Shown: positions 55,649-63,916 of the stretch, one piece after another
How positions within the stretch are numbered: the first letter of the stretch is position 1
Layout: each line of letters starts with the position of its first letter
Assembly: GCA_020161455.1 (NCBI GenBank)
Contig: JAIUNZ010000005.1
Coordinates: 171,005-235,004 of the forward strand
Origin: Bacteroidota bacterium
GTDB taxonomy: Bacteria; Bacteroidota; Bacteroidia; Flavobacteriales; Flavobacteriaceae
Direction of reading: 5' to 3'
Length of the DNA stretch: 64,000 bases
The notes under the pieces: generated by a model
What the model saw: only the letters and a program-made list of their open reading frames with translations
Told to the model about the DNA's origin: nothing
The model's database searches: none
Made by a program: the position numbers and the translations under genes

Positions 55649-57640
55649 TTATACAGGAACCGAAATATTAATGGAGGTTTGATGGTTTTGAAAAGAATTG
55701 ATTGTTATTTTTCCACCCAGAGCATGCACTCTGGTTTTCATGTTTTGAATACCTATACCGTTTGATGATTTTTGAGTGTCAAACCCAACACCGTTATCGT
55801 TTATGGATAAGCAAAGATTATTTTCATCAAGGATGAAAGCTATAATTATTTTGTTGGCATTGGCGTGTTTATTACTATTATGACATGCTTCTTGGATAAT
55901 ACGAAACAAATTCATTTTAATTTCACTTGAAATTGCATTCCACACAATGGCTTCGTCAAGTTCTAACAAAAAATGTGTATCAGTAGTTTCGTTTTGGACA
56001 GCCACAAAATCTTGGAGCAACGACACAAAACTGTTTTCTTGTTGAAAAACTTCATTGTTAAGATTGTGTGCAATAACCCTAATTTCTTGCTCTATGGCGT
56101 AAATGTCTGAAATATGCGTCAAACATTTAGTAATCGTTGTCTCATCTGATTTTTCGGCAAGTATTGAAAGGTTTAATCGAGTGCTTGCCAGCTTGTTCAT
56201 GATACCGTCATGTAGGTCTAGCGCAATTCGTTTTTTTTCTGCTTCTTTGGCAGCTTCATTGCTGTTTTTTTGCGAAAGCATCAATTGATAAATTTCTTCA
56301 TTGGCTTTTTGTTGACGTTGTTCCAATTCCATTTTTAGTCGATTGCTGCGTTGTTTGATAATAATAAAAAACAATATCCCAACCAAAAATAGTGCTACCG
56401 ATAACCCAGCCATGATGAATTGATTTTTTTCGGCTATTACTTTTTGTTGTGTGATTTCGTCGGTTTCAAAAATAATTTGAGCATATTTATCTCTAAAATT
56501 GCGTTCAGCTATTTGTAAACTATCATTAATTCGGATGTACTCTTGTGCATGTGCCGAGGCATTTTTTTTATCGACTTTAATGAGTTGGTCTAAACTCAAT
56601 AAAATATCATTTGGGTTTTTATATCTTTTAGAAATTAATAAAGCATTTTTGGCTGCGTTAATGGATTTTATTGTGTCGTTTATTTTTTCAAAGTATTGTG
56701 AAAGATAAATTTGATTGTAGTTTCTATAAGAAAAATTAGGGTTTTTTTGAAATATCTCTTCTGCTTTATTAAATAATTCAGGTAAATTCTTTAATTTATT
56801 AATTTTTAAGAAAGTTAAACCTAGATTTGAATAAGCAACGGCAATATGTCCAGGCATTAATTTATTTTTATCTTTTTGTAATAATACCTTTTCACAATAT
56901 TTAGTAGAACTATCAATTTCATTTAAAGTTAAATATTCTAAAGCTATATTGTTATAAACTACACATTTGTTTTCAATACTATAATTGTTAAGATTGATTT
57001 TATTATAATATTTTATTGATTCTTTATTTTTTTTTAATGCACTTAGATTATTTGCAATATTTAAGTAGCTATCATTTATTCTTTTTATATTATTTGTTTT
57101 TTTAGACAATTTAATTGTTTTTAAAGATGTGTTTATACCACCTAAGTAGTCATTAGCATAATATTGAGTTGTAGAAATATTTCTTAGACAATTTATTTCT
57201 TCAGTAATTTTATTAAACTTCGAAAATATTTTTTTTGCTTTAAAAAGTAGGTAAATTGCTTTTTCATTTTCCGAATTAATCATAAAATAACAACCTAAAG
57301 TATAATAACCATTAGCAAGATCAATTGTATCATTTGCTTTTAATGAATAATCAATCAATTTTTCAGCAGCTGCCTTAATTTTATTATATTGATTAAGTTT
57401 ACTAAAATTTACATTAGTCTTATACAAATTATTTCTCGTCACACTATCATTTACATTCAAATCAATAAGCGAGTATGCCAAATCATTATACTTCACTCTT
57501 TCCTTATAATCAATTGTTTCATTGGCTGCTAAGTCAATATATTTTTGAATAGAATCTTGTTTAGAATCTGAAGAGGTATTCGTTTTCTGTTCGCAAGTAA
57601 TACAAACCAAAGCCAAAAAAAGGAGTAGTATTTTTTTCAT
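55649..57640 (-). CDS. TPR-containing lipoprotein-type sensor histidine kinase (HK2)
   Basis: A 663-aa protein with the same layout as HK1. It has a lipobox (VCITCEQ), TPR repeats over ~residues 40-370 and a coiled coil. A membrane helix follows (~405-425, MAGLSVALFLVGILFFIII), then a HisKA_3 domain with His in ALDLHDGIMN (~476) and a C-terminal HATPase (INDNGVGFD, GIGIQNMKTR). The TPR part is clearly diverged from that of HK1 while the kinase half is alike, as expected for paralogues sensing different ligands. No response regulator gene is adjacent; the closest on the same strand is the one at 59531. Confidence 0.92.
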   Translation of the reverse strand: MKKILLLFLALVCITCEQKTNTSSDSKQDSIQKYIDLAANETIDYKERVKYNDLAYSLIDLNVNDSVTRNNLYKTNVNFSKLNQYNKIKAAAEKLIDYSLKANDTIDLANGYYTLGCYFMINSENEKAIYLLFKAKKIFSKFNKITEEINCLRNISTTQYYANDYLGGINTSLKTIKLSKKTNNIKRINDSYLNIANNLSALKKNKESIKYYNKINLNNYSIENKCVVYNNIALEYLTLNEIDSSTKYCEKVLLQKDKNKLMPGHIAVAYSNLGLTFLKINKLKNLPELFNKAEEIFQKNPNFSYRNYNQIYLSQYFEKINDTIKSINAAKNALLISKRYKNPNDILLSLDQLIKVDKKNASAHAQEYIRINDSLQIAERNFRDKYAQIIFETDEITQQKVIAEKNQFIMAGLSVALFLVGILFFIIIKQRSNRLKMELEQRQQKANEEIYQLMLSQKNSNEAAKEAEKKRIALDLHDGIMNKLASTRLNLSILAEKSDETTITKCLTHISDIYAIEQEIRVIAHNLNNEVFQQENSFVSLLQDFVAVQNETTDTHFLLELDEAIVWNAISSEIKMNLFRIIQEACHNSNKHANANKIIIAFILDENNLCLSINDNGVGFDTQKSSNGIGIQNMKTRVHALGGKITINSFQNHQTSINISVPV

Positions 57641-57726
57641 AATTAACCGTTATAAACAAATTGAGCTCCAGCCGAAGCCGGAACCCAATTTAGTAAATTT
57701 CTATTATTTTAAATCATCTACCACGA

Positions 57727-58128
57727 TTATTCATCGCGTACCGTGATGATTACCTCTTCTTCAAACTTGTATTCGCCTTTTTTTAGAATCTCTTTGTTGG
57801 CGAGTACAATTTCGTAAGTATAAATGCCTTTTGGTAATTCAAAAACACATTCTTTTCCGTCTTTAGGAACAACGAGTTCTTTTTTAACCTCGTCTCCTTC
57901 CTCGTTTTTGCCTACAATCCTAAACGTAATCCTATCGGTGCGTTTGTTTTTTATACAAACGCTTTCTATAAGTTTACTGTCTTTTTTCCCGTCGCTTTTG
58001 GCAACTTTAAAAATACTAATACCACCAAGCAACAACTCGCCACCTTTAAGTACTTTATCAAGATCAGATTGGGCGAAGGAATATTGGACAAATGATAATA
58101 AAATAATTAATAATTTTATTTTTTTCAT
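57727..58128 (-). CDS. Hypothetical secreted protein, 133 aa
   Basis: Not recognised. A signal peptide ends near SFAQ (residue 20). The mature part begins with a Gly/Leu-rich stretch (KGGELLLGGISIF). It continues as a beta-rich domain with many Lys/Glu (RITFRIVGKNEEGDEVKKEL, GIYTYEIVLANKEI), resembling a small Ig- or carboxypeptidase-regulatory-like sandwich. Two cysteines (in SVCIKN and KECVFEL) could form a disulphide. It lies 86 bp upstream of HK2 on the same strand, so it may share its transcript. Confidence 0.7.
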   Translation of the reverse strand: MKKIKLLIILLSFVQYSFAQSDLDKVLKGGELLLGGISIFKVAKSDGKKDSKLIESVCIKNKRTDRITFRIVGKNEEGDEVKKELVVPKDGKECVFELPKGIYTYEIVLANKEILKKGEYKFEEEVIITVRDE

Positions 58129-58344
58129 ACGTTGGAAGACATAATTAATTAATATAAATTGTAAATTTGCAAAAACAATAAAGACTATAGCAAAATTAAT
58201 TTTTCCATAAAGATTTATATATTCTTTAAATTAATTTCATCCACTTTTCATTTTATTATAAACACCATAACTTATTAAAAATATTAATTGGTGTCTAGAT
58301 ATGATACTATAAAGAGAATGAAATTACTCTTGCCTATTTAACAA

Positions 58345-58830
58345 TTATTTTTGCTCATATCTTTTAATGAATTCTTTTTTCATTCTTTCATAAACATTAT
58401 AAATAGCATCGTCTTTTAGTAGTTCAATTAAGCAATATTTGTATGAATCCTTGCCTTCAAGAATAATGTCTCCTTTAAATTCTGTAGTAGGGCAATTTGT
58501 TGCAGTTTCAATTGACATTCTATTTTGAGGGCATCCACTACCAACATTTACATTCTGATTAGCCATTAAAACTTTACCATCCTCAGTATTAAAATAAACT
58601 CTAACATTAACAGTCCAACAACCTGAGCCAATTGATTCAACAAAATCTGACTCAACTGTAATATAAAAGCTAAACATTCTTGAACTTGTTTCAAACGGTT
58701 CAGATTTAAAAGAATTGTTTTCCACAAAAATTTTTGGTTCCCCAATAGATTCAGGTTTCATACTGTTTTGACTAAAACACACATTGCTAAACACTAACAA
58801 AGTAATAAGACTTAAAATTAATTTTTTCAT
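58345..58830 (-). CDS. Hypothetical secreted protein, 161 aa
   Basis: Not recognised. A signal peptide ends near VCFSQ (residue 21). The mature domain has a cysteine pattern (SGCWTVN, SGCPQN, TNCPTTE, YKCL-type Cys near the end) suggesting two disulphides in an extracytoplasmic beta domain. Lys-rich C-terminus (ERMKKEFIKRYEQK). It is part of the minus-strand signalling cluster but separated from its neighbours by more than 200 bp on each side. A strong hairpin lies just upstream of its ATG. Confidence 0.7.
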   Translation of the reverse strand: MKKLILSLITLLVFSNVCFSQNSMKPESIGEPKIFVENNSFKSEPFETSSRMFSFYITVESDFVESIGSGCWTVNVRVYFNTEDGKVLMANQNVNVGSGCPQNRMSIETATNCPTTEFKGDIILEGKDSYKYCLIELLKDDAIYNVYERMKKEFIKRYEQK

Positions 58831-58856
58831 ATATTTGTAAATAAATAAGAATTATT

Positions 58857-58909
58857 GCTGTCCAACTTTATGTTCTCGAAAACATATAAAAGGTTGGGCA
58901 GCTTTTTTT
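58857..58909 (+). terminator. Orphan intrinsic terminator-like hairpin
   Basis: A 10-bp stem (GCTGTCCAAC / GTTGGGCAGC, one G-T pair) encloses a smaller stem (TTTATGTT / AACATATAAA). It is followed by seven T on the + strand. No + strand gene precedes it. It could end an antisense or small transcript, or fold in the leader of the minus-strand gene at 58345. Confidence 0.6.
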
Positions 58910-59530
58910 GGTTGGTTTAGTCGTATTCCTTGTTTAATAACAAACCTCTAAAATAAACAAGGAATTTCTATTTTATTCTTCCAACAAAAAATTAGAAAAG
59001 CATTTTTTGTTTCGTGTCACTTAGTTGGTGGTCAGCCATTTTTTTACCGCTTCTTATTGATTAATTACTGTTGGTTTATTTTGTTATTGTAAAATTACAG
59101 AAGTGATTTCAAACTCAGGTACAGTTTTTCTGTACATTTTCAGAAAAGTGAAAAAAAGTTGTTTTTACATTAAAAACAATATCCTTTGAGTTTTGAAGTT
59201 TTTATTGTAATAATTATACTGTAACCCTGAGCACAATCGAAGGATATAAATAACTTCGACTGCACTCAGTCTGACAATTAAAACCTAAATTCTAACGTTT
59301 ACTAATATAACTAGTCTAGTTTAGATCGTTTTCAAAACAGCCATCAACATTTATGTTTTTTACATAAATAATTATAAAATGAATGACATTATTTTAAGTT
59401 ATAACAGCAACATTTATTATGTTTCAATCAATAGTGCTAAAACTATCATCAGTAATAGTAAATGAAACGCCAAAGTTTATAACTCTTGTAGTTGTAATTT
59501 TAAGGTTACTGTCATTATATTAATAATACC
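58910..59530. other. Intergenic region, no gene seen
   Basis: About 620 AT-rich bp between the orphan hairpin and the next regulator gene. Apart from the inverted repeat at 59227-59269 I find no ORF and no terminator. Confidence 0.55.
59227..59269. repeat. Imperfect inverted repeat of dispersed-element type
   Basis: CTGAGCACAATCGAAG (59227-59242) and CTTCGACTGCACTCAG (59254-59269) are reverse complements apart from two mismatches. The CTTCGACTGC...CTCAGTCTGACA wording resembles intergenic repeats I recall from Flavobacterium genomes. Confidence 0.6.
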
Positions 59531-60190
59531 TTAAATCAATCCTTTTTTTCTTGCAGCTTTTAGGATGTCTTCGTCATTGCCTTTATCTATGCCAAGTATT
59601 GTTTTAATTACAGCTTTTCTTTTGTCAACCGCACTTTGAGAAAGATGTAATAAATCGGGTAAACTTTTGGTTTTTACGCCTTGATTAAGAAGTGCTAGGA
59701 TTTGTTGATTGTAAGTGTCAAATTCTAAATTAGACTTTTCATTCCAAGTTTTTTGAAATGATACTATTGTTTGAGTAAAATATGTTTTCCCTTTTACAAT
59801 GGCATCAAAACCACTAATCAATTCTTTGGCTTGAAAATCACTTTTCACGAAAATACCTTCAGGATGATATTCTTTCGTAATTCTTTGTAAAATAATGGAT
59901 TCCGAATGAGAAGTAAGGATAATTATTTTGCAAGAAGGATGGTGTTTTTTAATCAATGGAATTAAATCTTCACCCGAAGCAATATTTTTTTCTAAATAAG
60001 AAGGTATTGTTAGATCGATTAAAGCAACATCAAATCTTTTTTGTGTAGTAGTAATAATTTCAAAAGCAGCTTGTCCAGTAAAAGCTTCTGCAACTTCCAA
60101 TTGATAATCTTTGATTCCAAAAACGAGTATAGCTTTATATCCTTCAATAATTGTTGGATGATCATCAATCATTAAAACCTCTACAATCAT
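59531..60190 (-). CDS. Response regulator, NarL/LuxR-like, paralogue of 51973-52641
   Basis: A 219-aa regulator. The receiver has IDDHP (Asp9-Asp10), phosphoacceptor Asp59 in LIDLTIPSY, Thr in ILTSH and Lys in FVKSD. The post-acceptor loop YLEKNIASGEDL matches that of the regulator next to HK1. The C-terminal ~60 residues carry a diverged HTH (ILALLNQGVKTKSLPDLLHLSQSAVDKRKAVI). It follows the LytTR regulator by 33 bp in one unit. It is a candidate partner of HK2, 1.9 kb away. Confidence 0.9.
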   Translation of the reverse strand: MIVEVLMIDDHPTIIEGYKAILVFGIKDYQLEVAEAFTGQAAFEIITTTQKRFDVALIDLTIPSYLEKNIASGEDLIPLIKKHHPSCKIIILTSHSESIILQRITKEYHPEGIFVKSDFQAKELISGFDAIVKGKTYFTQTIVSFQKTWNEKSNLEFDTYNQQILALLNQGVKTKSLPDLLHLSQSAVDKRKAVIKTILGIDKGNDEDILKAARKKGLI

Positions 60191-60223
60191 AAAGTAATTT
60201 TTTGTGAAGCTATCAAATATTCA

Positions 60224-61582
60224 CTAAATCTCCAAATAATTACCAGAAGCAATACGATGAATAATCAATTCTACATTCTCTTTATACGATTTTGAGAATG
60301 GAAGTTTGATGGTAGAGTTTTTAATGTAGCAAACATTATTGCCTGTATGGATTCGGGCAACTTGACTTACGTTTAAGATATAACTATTATGAATGCGTAA
60401 AAACTGTGTTGGTGGTAATACTGATTCAAAAGCTTTTAATGTTTTGAAAGCTGTTACCATTTCACCGTCTTTTAAATGAATATCTACAGAATTATTATCG
60501 GCTTCAAAATAAATAATATCTCTTGAATCGATATAACGATAATCGCCATACGATTTGACACATATTATTAACGGATCTTCTTGGGCAACGATAACTTTTT
60601 GACCTGGAAGTGTTGTTATAGCCTCATCATCGTTGTTTTCGTCATCTGAAACAGCGTCTTCTATGGTTTTAGCTTCAAGCGGTTTTGTGTTTTCTACAAC
60701 TTCTTCTTGAGAAATAGGCTCTTCTGGAGTTTCGGTTTCTATAGTTTCCGATTCTTCAATGGTTTCTTTTGTTGAGTTTTCTTCTTGGGTTAAAACTTCG
60801 TTTGCAATTTCTGTTTCTTCTTCTGAAGTTGCTATTTCTAAAGCTTCATCGTTGCTTTCTTCAGAAGCTTCATTTTCGATGGAATCTTTGGTTTCCTCTA
60901 AAGTTTCTTCTTCCTTTTCTGGAGTGTTTGTCTCTTCGTCTGTAACTTTATCCTCAATAACATCTTCAACTACACTTTCATTTGCACCGTTTGCTTCACT
61001 TTCAATAATTCCAGTTTCAAAAACTGCTGCATCAACTATAATTTCAGCAGCATCAATAGGTTCTTCTTTTTTGACTTCTACTTCTTCAACAATTGGTTTT
61101 TCAACGGGTTTTTGAATGGGTTCTTGTCGTAAAAAATCGGAAAAAGTTAGTGCTTGTTGCGGTACGGTTTGTTGCTCTACAACAGAATTGGAAACGGTAT
61201 TTTGTGAAACCAATTTGTCGAATTTAAAAATAGCTTTTCTAAATGCGTTTAATTCTAATGGTTTCATCAAATAATCCGCTACACCATATTCCATTGCTCT
61301 AAAAACCAAACTTTGGTCTTTGGAAGTCACAATAATTTTTGGGACAATGGTCAAATAGCGATACAATTCATTGATTAAGTTCAACGAAAGATTGCTTTCT
61401 TTTTTTAGAGGATTAATTTCTAAGAAGATTAAACTTGGCTGATGTTCTAAAATTAAATTTAATGCTGCTTCATAATTGGTAGCATAACCCATATAAGCCA
61501 AATTTTGAAAACGCATAGCTGTAGCTTGCGTATTCAAGATGCTTTCGTGATTATCATCAACAATTATGTAACTGTGCTTCAT
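60224..61582 (-). CDS. LytTR-family regulator with Glu at the receiver phosphosite and long acidic linker
   Basis: A 452-aa DNA-binding regulator. The receiver-like domain (1-125) keeps the acidic pair (VDDNH), the Thr (IIVTSKD) and the Lys (YLMKPLEL). The phosphoacceptor position, residue 55, is Glu (IFLEINP). A linker of about 200 residues (~130-335) is extremely Glu-rich with Thr/Ser. The C-terminal LytTR domain (~345-452) includes DIIYFEADNNSVDIHL and FLRIHNSYILN. Such a receiver cannot be phosphorylated normally and may mimic the active state. It is co-transcribed with the regulator at 59531. Confidence 0.92.
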   Translation of the reverse strand: MKHSYIIVDDNHESILNTQATAMRFQNLAYMGYATNYEAALNLILEHQPSLIFLEINPLKKESNLSLNLINELYRYLTIVPKIIVTSKDQSLVFRAMEYGVADYLMKPLELNAFRKAIFKFDKLVSQNTVSNSVVEQQTVPQQALTFSDFLRQEPIQKPVEKPIVEEVEVKKEEPIDAAEIIVDAAVFETGIIESEANGANESVVEDVIEDKVTDEETNTPEKEEETLEETKDSIENEASEESNDEALEIATSEEETEIANEVLTQEENSTKETIEESETIETETPEEPISQEEVVENTKPLEAKTIEDAVSDDENNDDEAITTLPGQKVIVAQEDPLIICVKSYGDYRYIDSRDIIYFEADNNSVDIHLKDGEMVTAFKTLKAFESVLPPTQFLRIHNSYILNVSQVARIHTGNNVCYIKNSTIKLPFSKSYKENVELIIHRIASGNYLEI

Positions 61583-61795
61583 TAACGTTTTTCCAAATTA
61601 TTTTAGAAAACATTAATCGGTTTTGTTGGGTAGATTTTGGGGAAATCTGCTTTGATTTTTTCAAATCAGTCGTAAAGATGCTTTATTGATACAATTCTAG
61701 AAAATAAAAACGATGATTAACCCAAATAAACGTTGAAGTTATTTAATAATTTATTAACAATTAAATTTTGGTTATTTTTTGGTTATTATAACAAA

Positions 61796-61821
61796 AAAAC
61801 TTCCTTAAAAAAGGAAGTTTT
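61796..61821 (-). terminator. Intrinsic terminator of glyS
   Basis: An 11-bp stem (AAAACTTCCTT / AAGGAAGTTTT) with a four-base loop, then T-rich on the minus strand, 22 bp after the glyS stop. Confidence 0.88.
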
Positions 61822-61843
61822 GAATATGTTATTTTTCAAATAT

Positions 61844-63385
61844 TTACATTTTCATCAACCAGTTTCGTATATCGACTTCGCTGGCAATAATGTTTCTCAA
61901 TTCGCTAATTTTTACTCGGTCTTGTTGCATCGAATCTCTATGACGAATCGTTACCGTTTCATCTTCCAAAGTTTGATGGTCAACAGTAATACAAAATGGT
62001 GTTCCTAACGCATCTTGACGGCGGTATCTTCTTCCAACGGCGTCTTTTTCGTCGTAGGTTACATTGAAGTCCCATTTTAAGTCTTCGATGATATTTTTTG
62101 CAACTTCTGGTAAGCCGTCTTTTTTCACTAATGGTAAAACGGCTGCTTTTGTTGGTGCTAAAACCGATGGTAAACGCAAAACTGTTCTTGTGCTTCCATC
62201 TTCTAATGTTTCTTCTTGTAAAGCTGTTGCAAAAACTGCCAAAAACATTCTGTCTAAGCCAACTGAAGTTTCTACGACATAAGGAACATAGTTAGAATTG
62301 GTTTCGTTGTCAAAGTATTGTAGTTTTTTACCCGAGAATTGTTCGTGTGCTTTTAAATCGAAATCAGTTCTCGAATGGATTCCTTCTAGTTCTTTGAAAC
62401 CGAATGGGAAGTTGAATTCGATATCTGCAGCTGCGTTAGCGTAATGTGCTAGTTTTTCGTGGTCGTGGAAACGGTAGTTTTCTTTTCCTAAACCTAATGA
62501 TAGGTGCCAGTTTAGTCTAGTTTCTTTCCAGTATTCGTACCATTTCATTTCTTCGCCTGGTTTTACAAAGAATTGCATTTCCATTTGTTCGAATTCGCGC
62601 ATGCGGAAAATGAATTGGCGTGCTACGATTTCGTTACGGAATGCTTTTCCGGTTTGTGCAATTCCGAAAGGAATTTTCATTCTTCCGGTTTTTTGTACAT
62701 TTAGAAAATTGACAAAAATACCTTGTGCGGTTTCTGGGCGTAAATATAAATCCATTGCCGATTCGGCAGATGCGCCTAGTTTTGTTCCGAACATTAGGTT
62801 GAATTGCTTCACGTCTGTCCAATTTCGTGAACCTGAATCTGGGCAAGCGATTTCTAGTTCTTCGATTAGTGCTTTTACGTCTTCTAGATTTCCGTCGCCT
62901 AGTGATTTACCCATACGTTCTAGAATTTGTCTTTCTTTTGCCAAATATTCTACAACTCTTGGGTTGGTTGTGATGAATTCTTGTTCGTTGAAAGCCTCTC
63001 CAAAACGGACTTTTGCTTTTTCGATTTCTTTTTTGGCTTTTAGGTTTAATTTTTCGGCATAATCCTCAATTAAAACGTCGGCTCTATATCTTTTTTTGGA
63101 ATCTTTGTTGTCGATTAATGGATCGTTGAAAGCATCTACGTGCCCAGATGCTTTCCAAGTGGTTGGGTGCATTAGGATTGCTGCGTCTAGTCCAACGATG
63201 TTTTCGTGCATTTGCACCATTGCTTTCCACCAGTATTCGCGGATGTTTTTCTTTAGTTCTACACCGTTTTGTGCATAATCATAGACTGCACTTAAACCAT
63301 CGTATATTTCGCTTGACGGAAAAATAAATCCGTATTCTTTTGCGTGCGAAACTACGTTTTTAAATATATCTTCTTGTTTTGCCAT
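61844..63385 (-). CDS. glyS: Glycine--tRNA ligase (homodimeric class II type)
   Basis: Charges tRNA-Gly. It is the single-chain alpha2 type, not the two-subunit GlyQS type. Class II motifs are visible: RPETAQGIFVNF, motif 2 around FRNEIVARQFIFRMREFEQME and motif 3 ETSVGLDRMFLAVF. An anticodon-binding domain follows (~residues 400-513). 513 aa is normal for Bacteroidota. A -7 element precedes it and a terminator follows it. Confidence 0.96.
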   Translation of the reverse strand: MAKQEDIFKNVVSHAKEYGFIFPSSEIYDGLSAVYDYAQNGVELKKNIREYWWKAMVQMHENIVGLDAAILMHPTTWKASGHVDAFNDPLIDNKDSKKRYRADVLIEDYAEKLNLKAKKEIEKAKVRFGEAFNEQEFITTNPRVVEYLAKERQILERMGKSLGDGNLEDVKALIEELEIACPDSGSRNWTDVKQFNLMFGTKLGASAESAMDLYLRPETAQGIFVNFLNVQKTGRMKIPFGIAQTGKAFRNEIVARQFIFRMREFEQMEMQFFVKPGEEMKWYEYWKETRLNWHLSLGLGKENYRFHDHEKLAHYANAAADIEFNFPFGFKELEGIHSRTDFDLKAHEQFSGKKLQYFDNETNSNYVPYVVETSVGLDRMFLAVFATALQEETLEDGSTRTVLRLPSVLAPTKAAVLPLVKKDGLPEVAKNIIEDLKWDFNVTYDEKDAVGRRYRRQDALGTPFCITVDHQTLEDETVTIRHRDSMQQDRVKISELRNIIASEVDIRNWLMKM

Positions 63386-63392
63386 AGTGGTG

Positions 63393-63400
63393 CAAAAATA
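63393..63400 (-). promoter_or_regulatory. Candidate -7 element for glyS
   Basis: Minus strand reads TATTTTTG, 7 bases before the glyS ATG. The short distance implies an almost leaderless mRNA or a start a little downstream. Confidence 0.4.
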
Positions 63401-63479
63401 TAAAAAGCAATAGTAAAAAAAGGAATTATTATTGTTTTTTGATAATGATTTTATAAAAATGGTTTTTGGGTGAAATTAA

Positions 63480-63705
63480 ACTGCTAAAGGCTACAAATGA
63501 GTTGCTAAAGGTTACAGATTAGTTTCTAAAGGCTAAAAATGAATTTCTAAAGCCTACAAATGAGTTTCTAAAGGCTACAGATTAGTTTCTAAAGTCTATA
63601 AATGAATTTCTAAAGGCTACAAATTAGCTTCTAAAGGTTACAAATGACCTGCTAAAGGCTATAAATGAATTTCTAAAGGCTACAAATTAGCTTCTAAAGG
63701 GTTTT
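63480..63705. repeat. Tandem array of a 21-bp repeat (11 units)
   Basis: CTAAAG recurs exactly every 21 bp at 63484, 63505, 63526, 63547, 63568, 63589, 63610, 63631, 63652, 63673 and 63694. The unit is close to TTTCTAAAGGCTACAAATGAG, with variation mostly at the ends. TAG stops interrupt reading on the + strand, so it is non-coding there. Two short A-tracts per unit lie about one helical turn apart. It occupies the region upstream of glyS. Confidence 0.92.
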
Positions 63706-63727
63706 TAAAAAATGTGTTAAAGAAAAA

Positions 63728-63763
63728 CTGCTATTCTTTTGAGGTTGGAATAGCAGTGTGCTT
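63728..63763. terminator. Terminator-like hairpin downstream of the 21-bp array
   Basis: A 9-bp stem (CTGCTATTC / GAATAGCAG) with an 11-base loop. T-rich follows on both strands. It may end the minus-strand gene that enters from the right edge. Confidence 0.7.
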
Positions 63764-63916
63764 TTTTGTTTGTTATATCCTGATTTTGAGATAATTTTAA
63801 AACCAGAGCAAATAAGTCTATATAACTATGATAGTAAAAATTAATTACTGAAATATAGCATTATTGTCAATATGCGTTACTGTATTGGACATATGGTAAT
63901 TTAAATTATTTTTCTA

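Noticed and set aside
62601-63062. 153-aa + strand ORF inside glyS
   Set aside because: Antisense shadow of a conserved synthetase gene.
34733-63705. Tandem arrays considered as CRISPR
   Set aside because: Units of 21 and 33 bp are back to back without spacers, and no cas genes are present.
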